Made by a program: the position numbers and the translations under genes. Positions 1-5,514 of a stretch of DNA of 5,514 nucleotides are shown here, one piece after another (position 1 is the stretch's first letter; every line of letters begins with the position of its first letter). The stretch is from contig CAISOI010000736.1 in assembly GCA_903886985.1 (NCBI GenBank), positions 1-5,514 on the forward strand, read 5' to 3'. The notes beneath the pieces were generated by a model, which saw nothing but the letters and a program-made list of their open reading frames with translations, was not told the DNA's origin and did no database searches. The stretch comes from an uncultured Chthonomonas sp. Its GTDB lineage: Bacteria; Armatimonadota; Chthonomonadetes; Chthonomonadales; CAJBBX01.

Positions 1-100
1 ATCTCCCGTTTCATCCACCAATATTTACTATTCCTCTTCGAAATTCAGGTGTTCAACTACAATCTTGCCGACATGTTCGAGCGTGCCGCAATGCCAAAGG
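1..100. other. 3' flank of the selenoprotein candidate; no supportable gene
   Basis: No terminator-like hairpin with a T-tract is visible. On the minus strand a GAGGA (36-32) lies 10 nt before a TTG at 21, with a GTG at 18 and an ATG at 14 further on, so another gene may begin here. Only a few codons fall inside the window, which is too little to call it. Confidence 0.3.
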
Positions 101-1324
101 TTACTTACCACGGTCCCCGCCACCCTCGAAGGATGGGTTGTGGTATTCTCGATCGTTGTTAGCAGTAGATACTGCTTCGGGTGGAACGACGCGAGCGATT
201 TCATCCTTTGCTTCTACAAAACCAATATGCAAGCCATATTTTCCATCGGGCGGAAATGGCGTATACGTTCCTCTGCCCCATGCCAAACCGTCACTGTACG
301 CCCGGAACTTAACCAATGAATTGTCAGAGGCGGAAACCTCGGTCTTGCCATTGATCTTGCCTTTGTATCCTCGACCTCCAGAGCCTGTCTTCAGGCTGTA
401 CTCACCCGAAAACGTAATTTGCCGAGCTGCCGATTTGGCGTCTCCAACTACTTTTGCCTTGAAGTTCATGGATCGGATTTCTGAGAGACGCCACATATCT
501 GGAGTTCCTCGAACGTCGTCCAGAAGGTGAAAGCGTACCATACGTCCGAAGAGTGCTACCGGCAGTTTTATCGCTCCGTCTTTACCCGCAGGAGTATGAG
601 CAAGATATTTCAACTCCTCAGGGTATAGCCATAGGAAATCGCGTCCAGCTCCCCTGTTAAGTCCCCAACACTGCTTCGGAAGCGGCCAAATACGTGCAAA
701 AACACGTACAACTGCAGCACCCGGAGGCGGCTGGTGTGAAAAGGATGAGTTCAGTTCCTCTTTCGTAAAGCTGACCTTGGCAGGGGGGTCTTTTTTGAAC
801 TTTGCGAGGCAACTATTGATGAACCGCTGAATATCGTCCGGATAATGATCGTTCGTAAATCCATAACTTTTGCCATCTGGACCCAAAATGTACATTCCTT
901 GAGGATCGTTGCTGGACTTCATCTGCTTTGCCAGATCCGTACTCACGGTACGCTTCATAACCCCCGTAAAGAACTTCTGCGACGGAGATGGGCGCCACTG
1001 AAGCTCCTGGGTATTTCCAGTGACAGGTATGAATTCCTTGTTGAGGCGATCAATAATCTTTTGGTCTTGAAATGCGAGCCGACGGCCGCGTTGTCCGTTG
1101 TTTCAAGTACAGCCCTGTGGGTTCCCCACCATGATCCAGAGATAGATTGGTTTACCTACCCTTTGAGCCTCTTCACGCGCTTTGATCAAGTGAGTGCGCC
1201 AAGGAATGGCCAGCCACTTTTCCTCTTCCTTCAGCGGCAGTGTCTTTTGAATTTGTGTATCTAAATCAGGCACGACAACTTGCTTCGCTTGGACGGACAT
1301 CCATAAAGCGGCCGGTAAAATCAT
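101..1324 (-). CDS. probable selenoprotein: thioredoxin-like protein with a Cys-Thr-Sec motif (in-frame TGA at 1103-1105)
   Basis: If the TGA is read as selenocysteine, this is one 407-residue protein. Residues 1-13 are hydrophobic and end 'VQA', so a short signal peptide is possible, though no basic residue precedes it. Residues about 35-170 look thioredoxin-like: an amphipathic 'AREEAQRVGKP' helix, the strand 'IYLWIMVG', then C72-T73-U74, later 'FIPVTGN', and 'GMYILGPDGKSYGFTN', which resembles the strand pair closing a thioredoxin fold. Residues 195-385 form a second domain with 'PPPG', 'DFLWLYPEEL', 'RFHLLDDVRG' and a beta-rich end, followed by a Gly/Asp-rich tail. I recall similar proteins from Planctomycetota but know no function. 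The ATG at 1324 is the only good start, because an in-frame TAA lies nine codons upstream. A SECIS-like hairpin follows the TGA. The alternative is a Cys (TGC/TGT) to TGA nonsense mutation, or two pieces of a decaying gene. It lies 57 nt after hmgA; a metabolic link is not evident. Confidence 0.68.
1074..1089 (-). promoter_or_regulatory. candidate bacterial SECIS hairpin for the in-frame TGA
   Basis: In the minus-strand RNA, GCGGCC (1089-1084) pairs with GGC-U-CGC (1080-1074), giving six G-C pairs with one bulged U (1077) and the apical loop GUC (1083-1081). Counting the U of UGA as +1, the loop is +23 to +25, so G and U fall at +23 and +24. Known requirements for bacterial SECIS elements are a small apical loop with a G in its first two bases, placed about 16-37 nt after the UGA; this meets both. 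The bulged U is on the 3' arm, unlike the 5'-arm U17 of E. coli fdhF. No folding program was run. Confidence 0.55.
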
Positions 1325-1381
1325 GGGATCAATCTCTCTCGAAAGAATTTAGCTACACGCACTATAGGACAAGGACACTTG

Positions 1382-2533
1382 TTATTTCCAACTGAATGGG
1401 TAGGAATCATCTTCTATTTCCAGTGCAGCATTGGTCAATCGCAATGGACGAAAAGTATCGACCATAACCGCTAACTCCTCGGTTCGAGTCTTTCCAATAC
1501 TCGCCTCCACGGCTCCGGGCTGAGGACCATGTGGCAATCCAGAGGGGTGAAGTGTTATACTGCCAACTTCGATGCCCTTTCGACTTCCAAACTTGTCGTT
1601 ACAGTAGAACAGAACCTCATCGCTTTCAAGATTACTGTGATTGTACGGGACTACCACAGCATCCGGATGATAATCAAGCATTCGAGGCACAAAAGAACAG
1701 ACTACAAAGTTATGCCCTTCAAATGTCTGGTGTACTGGTGGCGGCTGATGCACGGAACCTGTGATCGGCTCAAAATCCCGAATGTTGAATGCAAACGGAT
1801 AGACAAATCCATCCCAGCCTACCACGTCCAATGGGTGGTGCTCATAGATGAAAGAGTTTAGCTTGCCGCGAGCTTTGATTCGAATCTCATATCTGCCACT
1901 CTGGTCATGTGTCACCAGGGAATTTGGAACACGTATGTCACGCTCACAATAGGGTGAATGCTCAAGAAGTTGACCATATTCGTTGCGATACCTTGAAGGT
2001 GGTTCAATGGCACAGGGCGCCTCAATCACAACAAATTGAACCGCGTCGATTTCCGCGACAATTCTGTAAATAGTTCCCCTCGGGATTACTATGTAGTCTC
2101 CAGATTCAAATTCCAAGGTACCGAACATAGTCTCAATGTGACCATTTCCTGATTGAACAAATAGAAGGTCATCTCCATCTGCATTCTTGTAAAAATAGTC
2201 CATCGGCTCAATGGGTTTACAAAAACCGAGAGTCACATCTTCGTTGCCCATCAACACCGCCCGACCAGAAATGGGATCACCATGCGCCTCGAAACCTGCG
2301 GTCTTTAGATGGCGATGTGAGAGACTATCATCCTCTATATAACCCGGAGCAATATCCCACATGAACTTGAATTCGCTCACCTGAGTAGGAGGGTACAGAT
2401 GGTATATCAGAGAGGATACGCCGGAAAACCCCTTTGTACCGAACAGTTGTTCGTGATAAAGGGATCCGTCAGGTTTACGGAATTGAGTATGCCGCTTATG
2501 GGGGACTGTTCCTCTTTGAACGTAGTAAGGCAC
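1382..2533 (-). CDS. hmgA: homogentisate 1,2-dioxygenase
   Basis: This Fe(II) dioxygenase opens the ring of homogentisate to give maleylacetoacetate. The 383-residue product shows the family's N-terminal 'KRHTQFRKPDGSLYHEQLFG' region and the 'HQTFEGHNFVVCSFVPR' stretch around 268-284. The iron-binding block follows: H299 in 'PYNHSN', E306 in 'SDEV' and H335 in 'GLPHGP', matching the His-Glu-His triad of characterised enzymes. The length matches the shorter bacterial form; the human and Pseudomonas enzymes are about 430-445 residues. The start is a GTG at 2533 rather than ATG, chosen because AGGAG lies 7 nt upstream and the conserved N-terminus begins immediately. It ends with TAA at 1384-1382. 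It lies 50 nt after the small membrane protein gene, in the same run as hpd and the FAH-family gene, completing three of the four lower-pathway enzymes; maleylacetoacetate isomerase is not in the window. Confidence 0.95.
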   Translation of the reverse strand: MPYYVQRGTVPHKRHTQFRKPDGSLYHEQLFGTKGFSGVSSLIYHLYPPTQVSEFKFMWDIAPGYIEDDSLSHRHLKTAGFEAHGDPISGRAVLMGNEDVTLGFCKPIEPMDYFYKNADGDDLLFVQSGNGHIETMFGTLEFESGDYIVIPRGTIYRIVAEIDAVQFVVIEAPCAIEPPSRYRNEYGQLLEHSPYCERDIRVPNSLVTHDQSGRYEIRIKARGKLNSFIYEHHPLDVVGWDGFVYPFAFNIRDFEPITGSVHQPPPVHQTFEGHNFVVCSFVPRMLDYHPDAVVVPYNHSNLESDEVLFYCNDKFGSRKGIEVGSITLHPSGLPHGPQPGAVEASIGKTRTEELAVMVDTFRPLRLTNAALEIEDDSYPFSWK

Positions 2534-2540
2534 TCGCGAT

Positions 2541-2545
2541 CTCCT
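2541..2545 (-). promoter_or_regulatory. ribosome binding site that fixes the GTG start of hmgA
   Basis: The minus strand reads AGGAG, 7 nt before the GTG at 2533. It is the best Shine-Dalgarno match I noticed in the window and decides the non-ATG start. Confidence 0.7.
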
Positions 2546-2583
2546 ATAGTTTCACAACTGATCCTACACCAACGGTTACTTTA

Positions 2584-3084
2584 TCAATTCCGTGCGATCT
2601 GGAGCCACTGTCCTGCTTTTCTCGCCGACAGCACCAATATCGCAATAGCGCATACAGAAACAGCAATTAAGAAAATCGATCCAACAATATCAGCAATCAA
2701 TGGCCGAACATAAAGTGATGCTGCAACTGGACCATGGATACCTGATTCAACATCGCGAATGAAGCCAAATTTCATACCCGCAAAAATACTCGCAACCAGA
2801 TGATAGCAGCTCAAAACTCCGACTACGACTGCGCCAATCCAGTAGTACCTTCGACCACCAGCGGAGTGCATTCCAAAAGTATATCGGATGATTCTAAGAT
2901 ATGTCTCAAAGTCACTCTCTTCCGATTTGGCTAATCGAATCTTCTCCAATTTCGCAGTTGCCTCGGTCTCCCCTTCGAACCCGTGGCGGACCTGCAGAAA
3001 GAGGTTCTCGGCTTGGTCTGCTCGTCCTTGCTCGCAGAGTGCATTTGCCTTAGCCAATATTATCTCACGCTGCTGCTGAGTCAT
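2584..3084 (-). CDS. small membrane protein of unknown function, paralogue of the interrupted upstream gene
   Basis: This is a 166-residue protein that I cannot assign to a named family. Residues 1-35 look like one TPR-type helix pair ('AKANALCEQGRADQAENLFLQV'), and residues 36-70 are charged and probably helical. Hydrophobic segments follow at about 82-104 and 128-153, separated by a roughly 24-residue loop, and a short basic tail ends the protein. Both ends are therefore probably on the same side of the membrane, with the TPR-like part most likely cytoplasmic. The ATG at 3084 is preferred to the adjacent in-frame TTG at 3087; only a weak GTGAG lies upstream. It is a tandem duplicate of the gene at 3691-3161, aligned without gaps over the first 100 or so residues; the second half has diverged except for 'YVRP' before the second membrane segment. 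A 76-nt gap separates the two copies. The ATPase upstream may be a partner (inference). Confidence 0.82.
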   Translation of the reverse strand: MTQQQREIILAKANALCEQGRADQAENLFLQVRHGFEGETEATAKLEKIRLAKSEESDFETYLRIIRYTFGMHSAGGRRYYWIGAVVVGVLSCYHLVASIFAGMKFGFIRDVESGIHGPVAASLYVRPLIADIVGSIFLIAVSVCAIAILVLSARKAGQWLQIARN

Positions 3085-3160
3085 CAAATAATCTCACAAA
3101 TACTTTGATTGGATTCGACAAAGTCATGCCGCAAATGTTTCCATGTACTAATTAGAAGCT

Positions 3161-3691
3161 TCAATATCTCGAATTTCCCTGTCGGCTACTTCCAGTATCC
3201 AATAGCTCTTCCCAGTCGCTGACACCGCGTGAAGCATAAGCGACAACGCATCCTACAATAACTGACGCCAACAGCAATCCTGCCGCAAATAACAAATCTT
3301 CAAATACAGGTCGGACATAATCCCATCGTCCCGATTTGCTGTAATAGGTCGTAGAGATTATATAGTCAAAGCCGTTCACCCTTGCAACTGCAAATACTAC
3401 GAAGAAATTATGAACCGCGTAGAGGGCTCCAATGATAGCCCCTGCCCAATAGCAAAACCTGCTGAAAGACGATTGCATCCCTAATGAATGCCGCAATACC
3501 CGAAAGCGGTATTCGTGCGCCTTTTCGAGTTCCTTGGTCGCTTTGATTCGTTCGAGGAGATACCAGGCTTCATTGTCTCCTACTTACGCTCTCCGAATCT
3601 GTTCCAAGATTCTCACAGCTTCTTCAAACTTTCCATGCGAACAGAGGAGGTTTGCTCTAATCAATAACCGTTCCCGCTCATTATTATCCAT
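3161..3691 (-). pseudogene. two-helix membrane protein gene interrupted by an in-frame TAA (codon 36)
   Basis: The frame from the ATG at 3691 reads 35 codons, then TAA at 3586-3584, then 140 more open codons in the same frame to a TGA at 3161. Across the TAA the product aligns without gaps to the intact paralogue at 3084-2584. Both have 'RANxLC..G....A' and 'Q(V/I)R' before the stop, then 'G-x-x-E-A', 'LE(K/R)I', 'R(Y/H)x(F/L)GM', and 'YW-x-GA' after it. Codon 36 is Phe in the paralogue. The N-terminal 35 residues form a TPR-like helix pair. Membrane segments are predicted at about 81-104 and 128-152, with a short polar C-tail. TAA is not a selenocysteine codon. In-frame restart candidates (TTG at 3496, ATG at 3478) have no clear ribosome site and would lose the N-terminal domain. 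I read it as a gene broken by a nonsense change, or a sequencing or assembly error. It starts 6 nt after the ATPase stop. The function is unknown. Confidence 0.75.
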
Positions 3692-3697
3692 GGCAGT

Positions 3698-4483
3698 CTA
3701 CAGGTCCAATGTTCCCTGATCGATTTGCATAATGTTTCTCATGTATGTCTCCCGATTCTGCAAGAAGTCATGCGTAATGCGGAAATGTTCTGTCTCTTCA
3801 TAACTTGATTCGTGAATGCCAGCATCACTAAGTTGATAGATTCTACTTTCAGGGTACGCCAACAGAATCGGAGAGTGTGTCGAGATAATGATTTGCGATT
3901 CCATTTCGTGAACTAACTTGTGAATCATGTAGAGCAACGCAATTTGGCGCGCCGGAGAAAGAGCGGATTCAGGCTCATCCATGATGTAGAAGCCTCGACC
4001 TTTAAAACGGTTCATTGCAAGTGCTAAAAAGGCTTCCCCGTGTGATTGCTCATGTAAGCTCTTTGGACCATATCCACTTACCCTCAAGTTCTCAATTTCA
4101 GTGCTAACATTGTAGAAGCTCTCGGCCCGCAAGAAGTACCAATCGTTGATTTTACGAGTTGGTCTCGACAATTCAAGAAATTTGTACAGTTCAGAGTGAG
4201 AAGCCCGGGTGGAAAAGTTGAAATCCCGACTTCCACCCTCCGGATTGAAACCCGCCTTTACAGCAATCCCTTCAATAAGCGTCGACTTTCCAGAACCATT
4301 CTCACCAACCAGAAAAGTTACCTTTGGATGCAACTCCAACTTTTCCATTCCCTGAATCGCTGGGATTGAAAACGGGTATTTATCCCAATTCGGTATCTCA
4401 TCCCGATTCAAACTGACATTCGGAAAGATTGCCTGAGGCTCATTGGGTTCGGAAGAGTAATAGACAATATTCTTGGCTTCCAT
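3698..4483 (-). CDS. stand-alone AAA/ABC-type ATPase (predicted ATPase, COG3910-like)
   Basis: This 261-residue cytoplasmic ATPase has the complete ABC/SMC-type nucleotide-binding set. Walker A is 'GENGSGKST' at 60-68, an ABC-signature-like 'EQSHGEAFLAL' lies at about 145-155, Walker B is 'GFYIMDEPESALSP' with D169 and E170, and the switch histidine is H203 in 'STHSPIL'. The layout, with a short region between Walker A and the signature and no coiled coil or fused nuclease, matches the small 'predicted ATPase' group (COG3910-like) rather than a transporter subunit or the OLD nucleases. I chose the ATG at 4483, 7 nt after the preceding stop, over an in-frame TTG at 4513 that would overlap the hydrolase gene. 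No strong ribosome site is seen, so coupling is likely. The role is unknown. It has no known part in tyrosine catabolism and is followed 6 nt later by membrane protein genes, which suggests a functional link with them (inference). Confidence 0.88.
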   Translation of the reverse strand: MEAKNIVYYSSEPNEPQAIFPNVSLNRDEIPNWDKYPFSIPAIQGMEKLELHPKVTFLVGENGSGKSTLIEGIAVKAGFNPEGGSRDFNFSTRASHSELYKFLELSRPTRKINDWYFLRAESFYNVSTEIENLRVSGYGPKSLHEQSHGEAFLALAMNRFKGRGFYIMDEPESALSPARQIALLYMIHKLVHEMESQIIISTHSPILLAYPESRIYQLSDAGIHESSYEETEHFRITHDFLQNRETYMRNIMQIDQGTLDL

Positions 4484-4490
4484 AGCCTTA

Positions 4491-5222
4491 TTATTTGTAC
4501 AAAACCGAGGCAACTATTCGATTGTGTAAAATACCAAGTAGCTCCACTTCTAATTCGACAACATCACCGACTTGCAGCCACGGAAAGACCCCATCGGGGA
4601 ATTCGGTGATACAGCCTGTTCCCACAGTTCCGGAACCGATCAAATCGCCCGGTTTCAAGACCGTGTTCTTGGAAGCCTGGGAAATCAGTTCAGCAAAAGT
4701 CCAGTTCATTGTCGATAGGTTTCCACGAGAATACTCCAAGCCGTTTACTCGTGCTACCATATCCAGATCGTACACGTTACCCCTATCCGTTCGCACTGCT
4801 TTCTCCATAAGCTCGGAGGGCGACACAAACTGTGGTCCAACACTTGTCGCGAAGTCTTTGCCTTTCGCAGGTCCCAAGCCCACTTTCATTTCGTGCCGCT
4901 GAATGTCGCGTGCACTCCAATCATTCAGAATGGTAAATCCACTAATGTAGGAATCGGCCTCATCCACGGGAATATTCCCGCCTTCCTTTCCGATAAGCAC
5001 GGCAACTTCCAATTCAAAATCCAACTCATTAGTATCGGGCGGTTTCGGTATGTCAACCCCATGACCAACAATGCCCGCGGTGTTCGAAAAGTAGAATACC
5101 GGGGCATCGTACCATTCCGGAACCATCTCCAACCCACGCTTTTTTCGAGCATTCTTAACATGTGCTTCAAATGCATAGAAATCACGAAATGAGTTGAATC
5201 GATCAGGAATAGGAAAGCTCAT
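4491..5222 (-). CDS. fumarylacetoacetate hydrolase family protein (probable fumarylacetoacetase)
   Basis: This is a 243-residue protein of the FAH C-terminal-domain superfamily. In the tyrosine pathway it would cleave fumarylacetoacetate to fumarate and acetoacetate. Family landmarks appear in order: 'DFELEVAVLIGK' at about 68-79, with E70 and E72 as likely metal ligands; 'GFTILNDWSARDIQ' at 95-108, with D101 as third ligand; 'KGKDFATSVGPQFV', with K122 at the position of the catalytic lysine of mammalian FAH; 'GDLIGSGTVGTG' at 192-203; and 'GDVVELEVELLG' near the end. It lacks the extra N-terminal domain of the roughly 420-residue animal-type enzyme, which is usual for short bacterial members. 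The ATG start overlaps the hpd stop by 4 nt and has an AGAGG 6 nt upstream. Position directly after hpd and in the same run as hmgA supports fumarylacetoacetase, but this superfamily also includes acylpyruvases and related hydrolases, so exact substrate is inferred. Confidence 0.9.
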   Translation of the reverse strand: MSFPIPDRFNSFRDFYAFEAHVKNARKKRGLEMVPEWYDAPVFYFSNTAGIVGHGVDIPKPPDTNELDFELEVAVLIGKEGGNIPVDEADSYISGFTILNDWSARDIQRHEMKVGLGPAKGKDFATSVGPQFVSPSELMEKAVRTDRGNVYDLDMVARVNGLEYSRGNLSTMNWTFAELISQASKNTVLKPGDLIGSGTVGTGCITEFPDGVFPWLQVGDVVELEVELLGILHNRIVASVLYK

Positions 5223-5514
5223 AGGGTACCTCTGAGCTCTTGTTCACGTTCAATCGCTTCGAAGAGAGCCTTGAAATTTCCTTTGCCAAAGCTTTTCGAA
5301 CCCTTCCGTTGTATGATCTCGAAAAATACGGTCGGTCGATCTTCAACAGGTTTTGTGAAGATTTGAAGCATGTAGCCTTCGTCATCGCGGTCAACAAGGA
5401 TGCCGAGTTCTGCAATTGCTTTCATGTCCTCATCTATTGGACCGATACGTTCCTGCAACATATCATAGTAAGTCTGCGGCACTCGGAGGAACGTGCAGTC
5501 ATTCTCACGCAGAG
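5219..5514 (-). CDS. hpd: 4-hydroxyphenylpyruvate dioxygenase, C-terminal part (5' end outside the window)
   Basis: This non-heme Fe(II) dioxygenase converts 4-hydroxyphenylpyruvate to homogentisate, the second step of tyrosine breakdown, in the cytoplasm. About 97 codons are visible, running from the window edge (first full codon at 5512) to a TGA at 5219-5221. The frame is open at the edge, so the start and the two iron-binding histidines lie outside. What is seen is the last quarter of a protein usually about 350-380 residues long. It contains the 'LQIFTKPVEDRPT' strand, the 'FFEIIQR' strand whose glutamate is the third iron ligand in this family, and the closing 'GKGNFKALFEAIE' helix that covers the active site. 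A GTG inside this frame at 5482 is an internal codon ('FLRVPQTYYDM'), not a start. The stop overlaps the next start (ATGA), so translation of the two is probably coupled. The identification is very secure. Confidence 0.95.
   Translation of the reverse strand, partial: LRENDCTFLRVPQTYYDMLQERIGPIDEDMKAIAELGILVDRDDEGYMLQIFTKPVEDRPTVFFEIIQRKGSKSFGKGNFKALFEAIEREQELRGTL
5229..5233 (-). promoter_or_regulatory. ribosome binding site for the FAH-family gene
   Basis: On the minus strand this reads AGAGG (within AGAGGT), 6 nt before the ATG at 5222. It lies inside the end of hpd and, together with the ATGA overlap, supports this start and translational coupling. Confidence 0.6.

Noticed and set aside
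1..162. Plus-strand open frame entering from the window edge and ending at the TAG at 160-162, as the tail of a convergent gene
   Set aside because: It would overlap the well-supported minus-strand gene by about 60 nt, and its first-position composition is not coding-like. It is probably an antisense shadow.
781..797. G6 and T6 runs (AAAAAAG followed by C6 on the minus strand) as a programmed frameshift site
   Set aside because: The zero frame reads AAA AAA GAC, which is the wrong phase for a -1 slippery heptamer. The frame is intact on both sides and the other frames add nothing recognisable.
101..958. A separate 285-residue gene starting at the ATG at 958
   Set aside because: The frame is continuous with the 73-codon piece across a single TGA, and the 48 codons between them read as thioredoxin-like sequence ('FIPVTGN'). 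The ATG at 958 falls in the middle of that domain. I treat it as one gene.
1360..1380. Repeat AGGACAAGGACA in the hmgA to selenoprotein gap as an operator or terminator
   Set aside because: It is a single short direct repeat with no stable hairpin and no T-tract.
1325..1381. Promoter upstream of the selenoprotein candidate (TATAGT with TTGGAA further upstream)
   Set aside because: The spacing would be 19 nt and the upstream box is weak, inside the end of hmgA. It is not enough to call.
3484..3576. Short minus-strand ORF starting at an ATG just after the TAA, with an AGGAG upstream
   Set aside because: It runs only about 30 codons in a different frame and gives a basic, low-information peptide. 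The paralogue alignment shows the real frame. The AGGAG is most likely coincidental.
3534..3719. Plus-strand 61-residue frame
   Set aside because: It is the antisense shadow of the interrupted membrane protein gene and the end of the ATPase gene, with no recognisable product.
1..5514. CRISPR arrays, tRNA or rRNA genes, insertion sequences, long repeats
   Set aside because: I saw none on reading both strands. The only repeat-like relationship noticed is at protein level, between the two membrane protein genes.

Overview
The window reads as a compact run of seven genes, all on the minus strand, with transcription from position 5514 towards position 1. Three are enzymes of aerobic tyrosine/phenylalanine (homogentisate) breakdown: the C-terminal part of 4-hydroxyphenylpyruvate dioxygenase (cut by the window edge), a fumarylacetoacetate-hydrolase-family protein, and homogentisate 1,2-dioxygenase. 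Maleylacetoacetate isomerase is not visible. The likely source is a bacterium of moderate GC. The family of the last gene, with its 'KPI-x-LW-x-M-x-G-x-P-x-GCT' stretch and its PPPG / FLW / RFHL-D-x-RG C-terminal landmarks, resembles proteins I associate with Planctomycetota. That assignment is from memory and is moderate to low confidence.

Layout in transcription order: partial hpd (5512-5219); FAH-family hydrolase (5222-4491, ATGA overlap with hpd); a stand-alone AAA/ABC-type ATPase (4483-3698, 7-nt gap); a two-helix membrane protein gene interrupted by an in-frame TAA (3691-3161, 6-nt gap); its intact paralogue (3084-2584, 76-nt gap); hmgA (GTG start at 2533, ends 1382, 50-nt gap); and a thioredoxin-like protein (1324-101, 57-nt gap) whose frame is crossed by one in-frame TGA. 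Gaps are short throughout and I see no convincing terminator, so cotranscription is plausible. Nothing certain lies in 1-100.

The most interesting signal is in the last gene. A naive reading gives a 73-residue fragment ending 'GNPQGCT' and a separate 285-residue fragment, but both are in the same frame, separated only by TGA and 48 open codons. The TGA sits next to a cysteine at the expected redox-site position of a thioredoxin-like fold (Cys-Thr-TGA). Just downstream the mRNA can form a 6-bp hairpin with a GUC apical loop at +23 to +25 (U of UGA = +1), the spacing I recall for the loop G23/U24 of the E. coli fdhF SECIS. I therefore annotate it as a probable 407-residue selenoprotein with a C-x-U motif. 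The alternative, a nonsense mutation, must be kept open because the window also holds a genuine-looking in-frame TAA in another gene.

The middle of the window (4483-2584) is not tyrosine metabolism. A SMC/ABC-like ATPase and a tandem pair of small membrane proteins of unknown family sit between the catabolic genes. The paralogues align without gaps over about 100 residues, which shows that the TAA replaces one sense codon instead of marking a frameshift or gene boundary.
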